From Tolypothrix campylonemoides VB511288 (GTDB taxonomy: Bacteria; Cyanobacteriota; Cyanobacteriia; Cyanobacteriales; Nostocaceae), in the NCBI GenBank assembly GCA_000828075.3, contig JXCB02000023.1:742119-784238 (forward strand): DNA of 42,120 nt, in the 5' to 3' direction. Within the stretch, counting starts at the first letter, position 1, and each line of letters opens with the position of its first letter. Position numbers and translations under genes: made by a program. Under the pieces are notes generated by a model. The model saw only the letters and a list, made by a program, of their open reading frames with translations, did no database searches and was not told the origin of the DNA. Positions 1 through 9,158 of this stretch are shown here, in pieces.

Positions 1-276
1 AACTGGTCGCGGCGAGGAGTCCCCCACCAGCCCCGTTGGTTGGTGGCGGGAGGAACGCCGCTCCGGTACTGGGTACTGGGTACTGGGTACTGGGTACTGG
101 GAAATTGTTCCAAAATTTGGGAGGGGTTAAAGCAGAATTCCATAATTTTTCGTTTGATATACCACTACCCCAATCCCTAATCCCCAATCCCCAGTCCCTT
201 TTACGATATTAGATACCCTATTTCTGACTTTGGCGAGACTGAAACGGCTGCTCTGGCAAAACTATATAATTTTCTT
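1..276. other. Left-edge intergenic segment with short repeats
   Basis: No convincing gene is visible here. The segment holds a heptamer tandem array at 67-101 and a second patch of CCCCAAT/CCCTAAT-like heptamers near 170-200, both typical of STRR repeats in heterocystous cyanobacteria. The last 30 bases are the AT-rich leader of the sensor kinase gene. The upstream gene lies outside the window. Confidence 0.6.
67..101. repeat. Heptamer tandem repeat (TACTGGG)x5
   Basis: Five perfect head-to-tail copies of TACTGGG are read directly. This is the short tandemly repeated repetitive (STRR) class common between genes of filamentous cyanobacteria. It is non-coding and probably varies in copy number between strains. 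Confidence 0.9.
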
Positions 277-1476
277 ATGAAGAATAGAAAAGTTCACATT
301 CTTCTAGTGGAAGACAGTTCTTATGATGCTCGCCTGCTACGCCAAAAATTCCCTCATAATGGTCATGAAGAATGGCAGATCGCACATGTAGAGCGGCTAA
401 ACGAGGCAATTGTTGCCTGTAAATCAGAACTTACCCTGTCCTTAAAGAACTCTACCTCACAAAGTATAGATGAACGCAGATTTGATGTTGTCTTGTTAGA
501 CCTTAGCTTGCCCGATTCTACTGGATTGGACACGCTAAAAAAATTCCAAAAAGCAGTAACCGATATTCCTGTTGTGGCGCTGTCAGACGTTGATGATGAA
601 GAATTAGCATTGCAAACATTAGCACAAGGAGCGCAAGACTACATCGTCAAAGAGCAAATAACAACTGAAATGTTAGTGCGTGCCATTCACTATGCTATTC
701 AACGAGGACAAATTTTTAATCAATTACGGGCGGACGAGCAACGCATTCGTGAAGCCCTCACCAAAGAACAAGAACTTAATCAATTAAAGTCGAATTTTGT
801 GGCAATGGTTTCCCATGAGTTCCGTGCCCCTATGACTATCATTCGTACATCTGCCCAGCTACTTGAAAATTATAACCCTGAACTGACCGAAGAGCGTAGA
901 GCTAAATACTTTCAGCGAATTCAAAGTTCTATCAACCAAATGGTTCAACTTTTAGATGAGGTTTTGTTCCTTAGTAAAACTGAAGTTGACAGAGTTGAAT
1001 ATCAACCTGCTCCCTTAGATCTCAAAAATTTCTGTCAGGAACTTACTGAAATTTTCCAACTTAATACAGAGGCTAAGCGCGAGATTATCTTTAATCACCA
1101 GGGAGAATGCACATTAGCCCAAATGGATGAAAACCTGTTAAGTTGCATTTTTACCAATTTACTTTCTAATGCAATCAAATACTCATTTCCAGAAAGCAAA
1201 ATTTTGTTTGATTTGGTCTGTCAAGGAGATGTAGCAACTTTCCGGGTGCAAGACGAAGGGATAGGCATTCCTTACAAAGACCAAACGCGTCTGTTTGAAA
1301 CTTTTTACCGTGCCAGAAATGTAGGTAAAATTCAAGGCACAGGGCTAGGGCTTGTCATTGTGAGAAAATGCGTGGATCTTCATGGAGGTGAGATCCGAAT
1401 AAAAAGTAAAGAGGGAGTGGGAACAACCATTACCGTGAGACTACCAATGCACCCACCTGCGAACAGTGAAGAGTGA
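277..1476 (+). CDS. Receiver-histidine kinase hybrid (REC-HisKA-HATPase)
   Basis: This is a 399-residue soluble two-component protein with the receiver at the front. Residues about 6-140 form a CheY-like receiver with the acidic pair near E12/D13, phospho-acceptor D75 in VVLLDLSLPDS and K125. A Ser/Thr-rich insertion lies around residues 46-66, before the phospho-acceptor strand. The HisKA helix carries H180 in AMVSHEFRAP. The ATP-binding domain has an N-box (NLLSNAIKYS), G1 (DEGIGIP) and G2 (GTGLGL). There are no membrane segments. In this arrangement the receiver usually takes phosphate from another kinase and controls this kinase, which then passes phosphate to an unknown regulator. No partner regulator is adjacent. 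The start ATG follows an AT-rich leader. Its specific signal is unknown. Confidence 0.9.
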   Translation: MKNRKVHILLVEDSSYDARLLRQKFPHNGHEEWQIAHVERLNEAIVACKSELTLSLKNSTSQSIDERRFDVVLLDLSLPDSTGLDTLKKFQKAVTDIPVVALSDVDDEELALQTLAQGAQDYIVKEQITTEMLVRAIHYAIQRGQIFNQLRADEQRIREALTKEQELNQLKSNFVAMVSHEFRAPMTIIRTSAQLLENYNPELTEERRAKYFQRIQSSINQMVQLLDEVLFLSKTEVDRVEYQPAPLDLKNFCQELTEIFQLNTEAKREIIFNHQGECTLAQMDENLLSCIFTNLLSNAIKYSFPESKILFDLVCQGDVATFRVQDEGIGIPYKDQTRLFETFYRARNVGKIQGTGLGLVIVRKCVDLHGGEIRIKSKEGVGTTITVRLPMHPPANSEE

Positions 1477-1491
1477 AGAGTTAAGACTGAA

Positions 1492-1527
1492 GAGTAAAGA
1501 GTAAAGAAAATTTTTTGCTCTTTACTC
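1492..1527. terminator. Hairpin between convergent genes
   Basis: GAGTAAAGAG at 1492-1501 pairs perfectly with CTCTTTACTC at 1518-1527, and the loop includes a T run. It lies just after the stop of the sensor kinase and before the end of the convergent DUF4079-type gene. The sequence is a repeat of GAGTAAA-like units, so it may be a dispersed repeat rather than a dedicated terminator. Confidence 0.4.
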
Positions 1528-1549
1528 AGCACTCGTAACTCATAACTCT

Positions 1550-2266
1550 TTATTTAGGTTGAGGATTTGGTGTAGGACAAGCTTTCTTAACAAAATCACA
1601 CTGATAAATGTAAGGTTCCTGCCAACTCAGAGGAATTTCTAGTAAATCTCTCGTTCCGGTCATCCCTTGTCCAATAAATAGTAATAAGGCGATGCTATTT
1701 AAAATTGTGTGGACGATGCGCCAGCGATTCGATCTATCTTTATAAATATCAGGAACAATTGCTAGGGAAAAAATCATCAGCAAGGCTGCGGCAATACCAA
1801 AGTAATAATGCGACCAATACCACTCATTTGTACGACGAAATACTCCATCCTGACAGCCGAGAATCACTAAACCTGCACCTGTTAAAGTAGCAAAAACTCC
1901 CCGCCACAGTGCTTGCTTAGCTCGATAAAGTAATACTAAAGAGGCAATAGTTGCAGCAAACATCAAAAGAATAAAAACGACTTGGAAAATCTCTTTATTC
2001 CACAATTGATTTTTGATAATATTTTTGCCAATTGGGTAGGATAACCCTACTAAAGCCAATCCGACAACTGCACCCGTTAGCCAATTTCCTAATCGCCTGT
2101 GTTCTACCCCCACAACAGCCGGAATTTTACTTTTTCCAGAATCTACGGTTTGCAGGCGACGCTGGCGTGTAGCCCAAGCAAAATTAACTACCATTCCAAT
2201 CAGGGGAAAGACAAAAAAGACTGCGATCGCTGGATGGATAAGACCAAGAAAATCTGCAAGTTCCAT
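1550..2266 (-). CDS. DUF4079-type integral membrane protein
   Basis: A 238-residue hydrophobic protein with about five to six predicted membrane spans: near residues 8-32, 62-80, 92-112, 122-138, 152-172 and 182-203. It begins with a span containing HPAIAVFFVFPLIG and then a basic loop (TRQRRLQ). The conserved-looking residues are this HP and a later SHYYFG. I recognise the overall pattern as the cyanobacterial/plastid DUF4079 family. That family has no settled function, though heme or cytochrome-b561-like roles have been suggested from its helices and histidines. The ATG start fits the first hydrophobic helix. The gene stands alone and converges with the upstream sensor kinase. Confidence 0.7.
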   Translation of the reverse strand: MELADFLGLIHPAIAVFFVFPLIGMVVNFAWATRQRRLQTVDSGKSKIPAVVGVEHRRLGNWLTGAVVGLALVGLSYPIGKNIIKNQLWNKEIFQVVFILLMFAATIASLVLLYRAKQALWRGVFATLTGAGLVILGCQDGVFRRTNEWYWSHYYFGIAAALLMIFSLAIVPDIYKDRSNRWRIVHTILNSIALLLFIGQGMTGTRDLLEIPLSWQEPYIYQCDFVKKACPTPNPQPK

Positions 2267-2355
2267 AAAACACCTGTTTGCACAAACCTGGTTTGACTCA
2301 AAGAATTTCTGCGTTTTTACAGAAATACAAAACCGGAAAAATTATCATGAAAAAC

Positions 2356-2616
2356 TCAAATTTGCGTAGCCAAATGTAGCATTGAACGCACGACGCTATA
2401 TATCTCTACAGACTTAAAAATCTCTACAGACTTAAAATCTGCCAGTTTCACATTTTGAGGTATGACATAACGTTGACTACCTCTGATTTTTTGTAAGCAA
2501 GCAATACTTACGTAATCTTTCTCTTTTATACCGCATACTGCCGATGTTACATCTCTGGGACAGCGTAGGGTCAACAGAGTGCTAATATGAGCCAGTGCCA
2601 AATACTTCAACTTCAT
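2356..2616 (-). CDS. Small hypothetical protein (doubtful)
   Basis: An 86-codon open frame with an ATG start and a weak GAGG about 12 bases upstream. I recognise no domain. It includes an exact 18-base direct repeat that duplicates the hexapeptide FKSVEI in frame. In-frame repeat spacing and three cysteines are mildly consistent with coding, but length and composition also fit chance. It lies in a 690-base stretch between the DUF4079 gene and the cellulose-synthase-like gene. Confidence 0.3.
   Translation of the reverse strand: MKLKYLALAHISTLLTLRCPRDVTSAVCGIKEKDYVSIACLQKIRGSQRYVIPQNVKLADFKSVEIFKSVEIYSVVRSMLHLATQI
2402..2437. repeat. 18-bp perfect direct repeat, two copies
   Basis: The 18-base unit beginning ATCTCTACAG occurs at 2402-2419 and again at 2420-2437 without a mismatch. 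The unit length is a multiple of three, so it does not disrupt the minus-strand open frame that covers it. Confidence 0.9.
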
Positions 2617-2957
2617 CGGTTTGAAATCCTCACATCCATCTCTAAGGACAATTTAAACCGTCTTCGCTGAAGCTAAATGAATTTAGGCTGAGAATTTCTT
2701 AAAAACTGGCGCTGTGCCAACGCAAATTTTTAATCAAATTTTCATTTTACAAGCACAATTTGCGTTTAACCTTAATTCTAAAGGCGAAACACTATTTACT
2801 AAATCTTAATATTTTGATATAAACTCTTATGTGAACTTTACACTATCTCCGTTGTTGAATGCTGTTTTTTATAAACCATGCAACTATCAAGCCTTAGGCA
2901 ATGCAGGCAAGAATCAAGAATCATGAATGATAGGTGTGGTTTTCAAGGAGTATAAAA
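2617..2957. other. Leader region of the cellulose-synthase-like gene
   Basis: AT-rich sequence without a gene. It must contain the promoter(s) for the divergent small minus-strand frame and the plus-strand glycosyltransferase. I could not single out one convincing -35/-10 pair by eye. Confidence 0.4.
2945..2950 (+). promoter_or_regulatory. Shine-Dalgarno AAGGAG that sets the start at 2958
   Basis: AAGGAG ends seven bases before ATG 2958. An in-frame GTG at 2934 would lengthen the protein by eight residues but would place this ribosome site inside the coding region and has no such site of its own. ATG 2958 is therefore preferred. Confidence 0.75.
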
Positions 2958-5258
2958 ATGACCATTACACAGTTGAAAAAAAATAATGTAAGCCGTCTTC
3001 GCCAACGGCGTTTGGTCAAGAAACTCCGTTCTAGATCTTGGCTTCAATTACGAAAAGCAACACTGTTTCTATTGAGCATCGTTTTTTTATTCAGCATTAT
3101 TGTAGCTGCATGGTTTGCTGGTGAAGACACAATCAGCGGAATTTTTGCTCAAATTCATGCTTTACAAGAAAACCCACCAATCTGGCTAGAAGTGCCAATG
3201 GTGAGGGAAAAATATTTACTAGCACCCACGATAGCACTGTTGCTAACAGTGTTATTGGTGATGAAAGTCTCTCCTCAGCCTCGTGTTTGGTCACAACGGC
3301 TCGTTGTTGGAATTTTAATTATCCTAACTTTAAGGTATATTCTGTGGCGATCGCTCTCTACCTTAAATCTTGTCAATCCGCTAAATGGGGTTTTTAGTCT
3401 AAGTTTCTTCTTGCTGGAAATGTTAATGCTATTTGGTGGCACTATCCAGCTATTTCTGATGTTAAATGTCAAAGACCGTCGCCGCGAAGCAGATGAGAAA
3501 TCAGTTGCTGTTATCAATGGTGATTTCGTTCCATCTGTTGATATTTTGATACCAACATATAATGAACCTGCTTTTATTCTCAGACGCACAATTATCGGTT
3601 GCCAAGCCTTAGAATATGCCAAGAAATCAATTTATCTTCTCGATGATACAAAGCGTCCAGAAATCAAAAAATTGGCTTTTGAGTTGGGGTGTGAGTATGT
3701 AACGCGACCAGACAACAGCCATGCCAAAGCAGGAAATTTAAATCATGCTATTGCCAAAACTCATGGAGACTTGATTGCTGTTTTCGATGCTGATTTTGTT
3801 CCTACCAAAAACTTTCTAAGTCGTACAGTTGGTTTCTTTCAAGATAAAAAAGTAGCACTTGTACAAACGCCCCAAAGCTTTTACAATGCTGATCCTGTAG
3901 CCCGTAACCTTGGCTTGGAAAATATTCTTACCCCAGACGAAGAAGTATTTTACCGCCAAACTCAAGCTATTAAAGATGGCGCAGGTAGTATGGTTTGTTG
4001 TGGGACTTCCTTCGTTGTTCGACGCAGCGCACTCTTATCAGCAGGAGGTTTTGTTACCGAATCTTTGAGTGAGGATTACTTTACTGGAATTCGATTGTCT
4101 GCCAAAGGCTATCGTTTGGTTTATCTTAATGAAAAACTCAGCGCTGGTTTAGCAGCAGACAATATTGCTGCTTATGCAACTCAAAGATTACGATGGGCAC
4201 AAGGTACACTTCAAGCATTTTTTATCAAATCTAATCCTTTAACAATTCCTGGATTAAACCTAATTCAAAGATTGGCTCATTTAGAAGGATTGCTACATTG
4301 GTTTGGTACTATTTCCCGTGTTTATTTTCTCCTCATGCCTTTAGCTTATTCATTTTTAGGCGTGATTCCTGTTCGGTCAAACGTAGCAGAGTTGTTGTAT
4401 TTTTTCCTGCCTTACTATCTGGTTAATTTAACTGTGTTTACTTGGTTAAATTACCAATCACGCTCTGCTTTTTTATCTGATATTTATTCTATATTGCTGT
4501 GTGTTCCTACAGCATTCACTGTCATACAAGTCATGATAAATCCTTTTTCTAAAGGGTTTAAGGTGACACCGAAAGGAACAGCAAGTGACCGATTTTCTTT
4601 CAACTGGAACCTTGCCTTACCTCTGATAATTCTGTTTATCGCTAATGCCTTGAGTTTGTGGCAGAATGTGGGAATGTGCATGAATAAAGGTGCATGGTCT
4701 TCCACAGTTTCATCAGAAGTAGCCCTACAAATTAAAGGTATCAGCCTAGGTTGGTTATGGAGTGCCTATAATTTGATTATGATTGGCATAGCTCTACTGG
4801 TTTTTCTGGATGCTCCTAAACCAGATGTTTATGAATGGTTTGACTTGCGGCGAGTGGTGCGCTTAAGTATTGGCAAACAAAGTTTTTGGGGAGTGACTAC
4901 AATCATTTCTGAGGTAGGTGCTGAAGTTGCTGTTACGCAGAATCCTCCTACTGATTTATCCAAAAATACGCCTATTAAACTAGAAATTGTAGAGGAAAAT
5001 TTACAGCTTGAGGCAAACATTGTCCGCACTGGTTTTAAAGATGAATTTCCGACAGTGCGAGTGAAGTTTGAATCAGTCAATTTGAGACAACATCGTCGTC
5101 TTGTGGAAATGTTATTTTGTCGTCCTGGACAGTGGAAGCGCAACAACACACCAGGAGAATTTAGTTCGTTGTTGTTGATATTGAGAATTTTGCTGAAGCC
5201 GCGAATTCTATTTAATAGAAAGGTAGATGTGGGTGCAGTTGCTGTTTCTCAGATTTAA
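2958..5258 (+). CDS. Cellulose-synthase-like GT2 glycosyltransferase with PilZ region
   Basis: A 766-residue membrane processive glycosyltransferase of the BcsA type. Two to four N-terminal spans precede the GT2 domain, which has VDILIPTYNEP, DDTKRP, the metal-binding DAD at 277-279, SED at 371-373 (the TED-like catalytic-base position) and QRLRW at 409-413 (the QxxRW acceptor-site motif). More membrane spans follow. The C-terminal part from about residue 630 looks like a PilZ domain, with RRVVR and then a degenerate second motif (ISEVGAEV), so c-di-GMP control is plausible but unproven. The polymer is a beta-glucan such as cellulose by family; no bcsB, bcsC or bcsZ gene is nearby. The gene is monocistronic and ends in a strong terminator. 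Confidence 0.85.
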   Translation: MTITQLKKNNVSRLRQRRLVKKLRSRSWLQLRKATLFLLSIVFLFSIIVAAWFAGEDTISGIFAQIHALQENPPIWLEVPMVREKYLLAPTIALLLTVLLVMKVSPQPRVWSQRLVVGILIILTLRYILWRSLSTLNLVNPLNGVFSLSFFLLEMLMLFGGTIQLFLMLNVKDRRREADEKSVAVINGDFVPSVDILIPTYNEPAFILRRTIIGCQALEYAKKSIYLLDDTKRPEIKKLAFELGCEYVTRPDNSHAKAGNLNHAIAKTHGDLIAVFDADFVPTKNFLSRTVGFFQDKKVALVQTPQSFYNADPVARNLGLENILTPDEEVFYRQTQAIKDGAGSMVCCGTSFVVRRSALLSAGGFVTESLSEDYFTGIRLSAKGYRLVYLNEKLSAGLAADNIAAYATQRLRWAQGTLQAFFIKSNPLTIPGLNLIQRLAHLEGLLHWFGTISRVYFLLMPLAYSFLGVIPVRSNVAELLYFFLPYYLVNLTVFTWLNYQSRSAFLSDIYSILLCVPTAFTVIQVMINPFSKGFKVTPKGTASDRFSFNWNLALPLIILFIANALSLWQNVGMCMNKGAWSSTVSSEVALQIKGISLGWLWSAYNLIMIGIALLVFLDAPKPDVYEWFDLRRVVRLSIGKQSFWGVTTIISEVGAEVAVTQNPPTDLSKNTPIKLEIVEENLQLEANIVRTGFKDEFPTVRVKFESVNLRQHRRLVEMLFCRPGQWKRNNTPGEFSSLLLILRILLKPRILFNRKVDVGAVAVSQI

Positions 5259-5287
5259 ACACGTCTACACGCTTGAGGATGACTTTA

Positions 5288-5323
5288 GATTCCCGACTTC
5301 TTAAAGAAGTCGGGAATCTTTTT
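5288..5323 (+). terminator. Rho-independent terminator
   Basis: A perfect 15-base inverted repeat (arms 5288-5302 and 5304-5318, GATTCCCGACTTC and its complement) is followed by a run of five T residues. It sits 30 bases after the stop of the cellulose-synthase-like gene. The opposite strand lacks a comparable T tract, so it mainly serves the plus strand. Confidence 0.9.
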
Positions 5324-5346
5324 ACGAATAATTTAGGATTGCTATA

Positions 5347-6927
5347 TCACTTCTGAATCTGCCAAAGTTTACCATATGGAAAGACTTGCACAAGCTGTCC
5401 TTGTTCTGGCTTCAGTTCCTCAATAAATTTTTTAGAGGGTCGAAACACAAAAGGTTGTATGCTATCTGGTAATAAAGATTTGACATTTTCTAATTGCGGA
5501 GGTTGACTCAGCAGCAACAGTGAGACATCGTCATGCAGCAGGTAACTCATGGAAATCAAATCGCCTGTGTTTGTGTAGTCATCGCCAATTTCACTAATGA
5601 CTACCGCAGACGAAGTAGCATTTATGCGCCGAACAACTTCAGCATTGAAATAACTCAAATCTCTGTTCCACCAAGAATCGGAAAAAGCGCTGACTGTGCA
5701 GGATGCGATCGCTCCACTTATAAGCAGGATCATAACACCGCGCCAGACTCGGCGTCCATCCAGAATTTTAGTTGCCAATAAGTAAGCAACAGCTAGTTGT
5801 ATTCCTGGGTAGCAGGAAATCAGGTAGCGGCTGACTGCAGAACGTTTTCCTCCTAAAAGCAAGTCTGGTAACACCAACATCAAAAAAGGTACAAAAATTG
5901 AAGTCAGAATAAATAGCCAGGTTGCTCGACTCGTGCGACGGCATAATGTATATATTGCGATTCCAATGACTAGGATAACTGTCAATCGCAGCAGATAAGT
6001 CCAGACACTGTCAAAGCCAAAGTCTAAGTCTATAAACAGCGAACTAAAGCTGAGAATCCACAACTTTACAAGATAGATGAATTCCACATTGACCTTAGTC
6101 CAATCTGTAGTAGCAGATGCACGTTGGTAATTAGTTACCAGTACAATTATCCAGGGAAGATACAACAGAAGCGAGCAGAAAACTGCCAGAAAAAATTTGA
6201 TAACTGCTTGGAAAGCTTTTGGTGCTTCTTGCTTTTTTCCTGTTATAAGTAACAGCAGGACATAGACTCCCTCACCAACTACTGTTAAACCAAAAAAGGG
6301 ATGAGTATACCAACCTATTGTATTTGTCAAAATATACAATCCCCAGTTTTGCCATGTTGGTAAGCGTAAAGCCCGAAGTAGCAAAAAACTACTGCCAATG
6401 ACAGTAGCAGTTAACAAACTATACTGTCTTGCTGTTTGAGCAAACAGAATATCAAAGGGAGATACAGCTAATAGCGTTGTTGCGAGTGTTGCTACTATAT
6501 GTGAGGCAAAAAGTTCTCGTGCCAAAGCATACATCAAGGGCAATGCCAACAAGCTAAATAACACTGGCAAAGCACGCGATGCAGCCAGAGAACTGCCAAA
6601 AGCTTGCATCCAGAACCGTGCTATCAAAAAGTACAAAGGTGGATGCTGTGGATCTTCTATTGCTAAAGATTTGATTGTGTCTGCTGGAGTACTCCCTGCT
6701 TTTATCTGCTGATACTTCTGCAACTGTGGTGCTGGAACTATGCGATTTTGAAAAAGTTCTTGGTCTATTTCGTCACGCGTGAAGCCTGCTGCTCGCATCG
6801 ATGTATAAACTTCATCGTGCCAGTAAACTTTTTTATCAAGATTAAAGAAGTGAAAGAATCCACCCACCACTAATAGGAAGATAATGATAAACCGTAACCA
6901 TCTTGAAGCGAGTATCGAATACTTCAT
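5347..6927 (-). CDS. GT39/ArnT-like membrane glycosyltransferase, copy 1
   Basis: A 526-residue polytopic GT-C-fold transferase of the dolichyl/undecaprenyl-phosphate-sugar family. The first span is followed by the acidic motif VYWHDEVYTS, whose Asp-Glu pair is the expected catalytic/metal site of the first periplasmic loop. Then comes IEDPQHPPLYF, another hallmark of bacterial GT39 proteins. About ten further hydrophobic segments follow, then a soluble C-terminal tail. Such enzymes move a sugar from a lipid-phosphate carrier to a lipid, protein or glycan on the outer face of the membrane; donor and acceptor are unknown. ATG 6927 has GGAG nine bases upstream and is preferred over TTG 6942. 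It is a paralogue of the next gene upstream. Confidence 0.8.
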   Translation of the reverse strand: MKYSILASRWLRFIIIFLLVVGGFFHFFNLDKKVYWHDEVYTSMRAAGFTRDEIDQELFQNRIVPAPQLQKYQQIKAGSTPADTIKSLAIEDPQHPPLYFLIARFWMQAFGSSLAASRALPVLFSLLALPLMYALARELFASHIVATLATTLLAVSPFDILFAQTARQYSLLTATVIGSSFLLLRALRLPTWQNWGLYILTNTIGWYTHPFFGLTVVGEGVYVLLLLITGKKQEAPKAFQAVIKFFLAVFCSLLLYLPWIIVLVTNYQRASATTDWTKVNVEFIYLVKLWILSFSSLFIDLDFGFDSVWTYLLRLTVILVIGIAIYTLCRRTSRATWLFILTSIFVPFLMLVLPDLLLGGKRSAVSRYLISCYPGIQLAVAYLLATKILDGRRVWRGVMILLISGAIASCTVSAFSDSWWNRDLSYFNAEVVRRINATSSAVVISEIGDDYTNTGDLISMSYLLHDDVSLLLLSQPPQLENVKSLLPDSIQPFVFRPSKKFIEELKPEQGQLVQVFPYGKLWQIQK

Positions 6928-7251
6928 CAAAAGGTTCTCCAAAAGCTTTTTAAAATTACGTAATTATAAATAAACTTAATCCTGTAACGAAACTCAAAAG
7001 ATATAAGTCTATAGCAGTTCTTAGTTGAGTGCAATACATCAAGAAATAAAAATCACAGATGGAGACAGATAAACACAGATGAACTATCTGTGTTTATCTG
7101 TGGTTTTATTTTCATGTACTTGGCTTTTACAAGAGGTTTCTTCTTGATAAATATCGGTTGAAAGGATTATATTACCATGAAAACTGGATTTATAAATAAA
7201 ATTTAAATACGTAGGGTGTGTTAATGTAATGGAACGCACCATCATAATTTT
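6928..7251. other. Spacer between the two GT39 genes
   Basis: No gene. It contains a 16-bp perfect hairpin at 7065-7101 and, near 7209-7240, a TAGGGTGTGTTA...GGAACGCACC motif that resembles sequences repeated widely in cyanobacterial genomes. A promoter for copy 1 is likely here, but I cannot assign its boxes. Confidence 0.5.
7065..7101. repeat. 16-bp perfect inverted repeat with 5-base loop
   Basis: ACAGATAAACACAGAT at 7065-7080 and its exact complement at 7086-7101 flank GAACT. The arms are themselves built from CACAGAT units, a common dispersed cyanobacterial repeat. A TTTTATTTT tract follows on the plus strand, whereas the flanking genes are on the minus strand, so a terminator role is uncertain. 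Confidence 0.8.
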
Positions 7252-8862
7252 TTAGGCATATTTTTTACTGAATGAAAGTTTTGCTACTTTCCATAGTGAG
7301 TAATATTTGTCACCGTAAACTCTCTTGATTTTAAACTTATACTTATTTTCAATTCCTTTACGTAAAGTGCTTGAAGGATTAAGCAAAAACACATCAGTGA
7401 AACCCTTGGGAATTTTGGGAATATTTTTGTCCTTGACCAACAAAAACCGTACTTTTGGCTCTACAAGATAACTAAGAGAAAATACATTTCCATAATTAAT
7501 TCCAAAAGAATCACTCATCAACAGTGGACGAGAAGCCTGATTGAGAATTGTGGCGACTTCTGTGTTACCAGAACTGACACCCTTACTTGACCAAGTTTCT
7601 GCTTGGGAACTCACTGCACAAGAAACTACACCACCCATAATCACCAGCACTAATACCGTCTGCCAAATTCTCCGGAGTAAAATAATCCCATCATATAGCT
7701 GATAAGCGAACAGATAAGTAACTGCTAGTTGAATACCTAAAAACGAAGGTATTAAATATTCCTCTGCTGTTGAGCGCGTTCCTCCAAAAATCAAATCTGG
7801 CAGCATTAAAGGTATTGCTGGCACAGTAATTAATAACACGATAAATAACCATATTTTTGGGTGGGTTGTACGACAAAGAATATAAATTGAGTATCCCACT
7901 AAGATTAAAAAAATATAGGAAATTGCATAGCTGAGGGGATTTTCTGAGCCAAAGTTTAAATCAAAAAAAATACGGCTTAAGTTGATTAGCCAAGATTGAA
8001 TTAAAGCCAATGGTGCTAATTTTCCTGTTGTTCCCGCTGTTTTACGATGAAATTGCAATAGGTTGGTAAGAATAACTAAAATCCACGGAGTAAAGGCTAA
8101 AAAACCTGCGAGTGATGCTAGTGTGTAAATTTCGACTTTTTTAGTCCAGCGAAATTCTGTAGTTGCCATGACATAAATTCCATGAGCAACCGCTACGAAT
8201 CCAGTTAACAAAGATGTATAAAGACTGAGTGCGAAAGTGAGTGTATAAATTCCCCATGCCAAGGTGCGATCTGGTAATCGCTGTTCTGATTCTAGTCGCA
8301 AAGCTTGCAGCAAAGAAGCGCTGGAAAGTAATATCGTGACGAGCCAAAGAATATATTCCCGTGCTTCCTGGGCGTAGATGAGATGAATCGGGGAAATTGC
8401 TATAAGTGCGATCGCCACAAAAGGGACTGAAAACGGCACGTTAAATAATTCTCGACACAGCCAATAAAAGCAGGGAAATACAAGCAAGCTAATAATGACA
8501 GACAAACTTCTGATAGCTGTCACCGAAGTGCCAAAGATTTGCGCCCACAATCGTGCTATAACGTAATAAAGCGGTGGATGGTGAGGGTCTTCTATTGCTA
8601 AAGATTTAACTGTATCACCTAAATTTTTATCAGGGTTAATACGCTGGAACTTAGCAAAAGCTTCCTTATTAACGACACGATTATTAAAGATTTGCCGCCG
8701 GACTTCTGTCGTTGTATAACCAGAAATCCGCAATGAGGTGTAAGTTTCATCGTGTCCATAAACTTTGCCGTCAACATTGAAGAAGCGAAAAAAGATACCT
8801 ACCACTAACACCACGACAATTAGAAACCGCAACCAATTTGGAGCGAGTTTGATATGGCGCAT
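7252..8862 (-). CDS. GT39/ArnT-like membrane glycosyltransferase, copy 2
   Basis: A 536-residue paralogue of the downstream GT39 gene with the same plan. An N-terminal span is followed by VYGHDETYTS (Asp-Glu catalytic pair) and IEDPHHPPLYY, then about ten membrane spans and a periplasmic C-terminal part. Both proteins share the segment IFGTSVTAIRSL/AFGSSLAASRAL and a late LPDLIFGGTRS/LPDLLLGGKRS loop, so they arose by tandem duplication. The role is lipid-linked sugar transfer at the outer face of the membrane; the substrate is unknown. The two genes are 324 bases apart with a repeat between, so they may be transcribed separately. The ATG start lies directly before the first hydrophobic helix. 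Confidence 0.8.
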   Translation of the reverse strand: MRHIKLAPNWLRFLIVVVLVVGIFFRFFNVDGKVYGHDETYTSLRISGYTTTEVRRQIFNNRVVNKEAFAKFQRINPDKNLGDTVKSLAIEDPHHPPLYYVIARLWAQIFGTSVTAIRSLSVIISLLVFPCFYWLCRELFNVPFSVPFVAIALIAISPIHLIYAQEAREYILWLVTILLSSASLLQALRLESEQRLPDRTLAWGIYTLTFALSLYTSLLTGFVAVAHGIYVMATTEFRWTKKVEIYTLASLAGFLAFTPWILVILTNLLQFHRKTAGTTGKLAPLALIQSWLINLSRIFFDLNFGSENPLSYAISYIFLILVGYSIYILCRTTHPKIWLFIVLLITVPAIPLMLPDLIFGGTRSTAEEYLIPSFLGIQLAVTYLFAYQLYDGIILLRRIWQTVLVLVIMGGVVSCAVSSQAETWSSKGVSSGNTEVATILNQASRPLLMSDSFGINYGNVFSLSYLVEPKVRFLLVKDKNIPKIPKGFTDVFLLNPSSTLRKGIENKYKFKIKRVYGDKYYSLWKVAKLSFSKKYA

Positions 8863-9158
8863 AATTTGGTTTCTAAATAAGTTGTTAAAATCACCCAGTC
8901 AAGCGTTCAAACTACCTGTCTTAGTTCGTAAGCTTAAATGCGACTCGGAATTTAGCAACGCTATTATAGGTGAAATTTGCATGAAAAACTGCTCATTCTC
9001 ACAAAAACCACACAACAGCGTAACGCGAAGCTCAAACCTCTGCTACTCATCCTTAAGCCAATCGTTGTGAAGACCACGGTAGACTGTGATTAGCTCTGAG
9101 CTTTTGGGTTAATTCATTCTATGCTGAAATTCCAAAAATTAATATTGAGGTGATATCT
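8863..9158. other. Divergent intergenic region
   Basis: About 300 bases separating the minus-strand GT39 gene from the plus-strand toxin-antitoxin pair. No gene or clear RNA is seen. Promoters for both directions should lie here. Confidence 0.4.
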
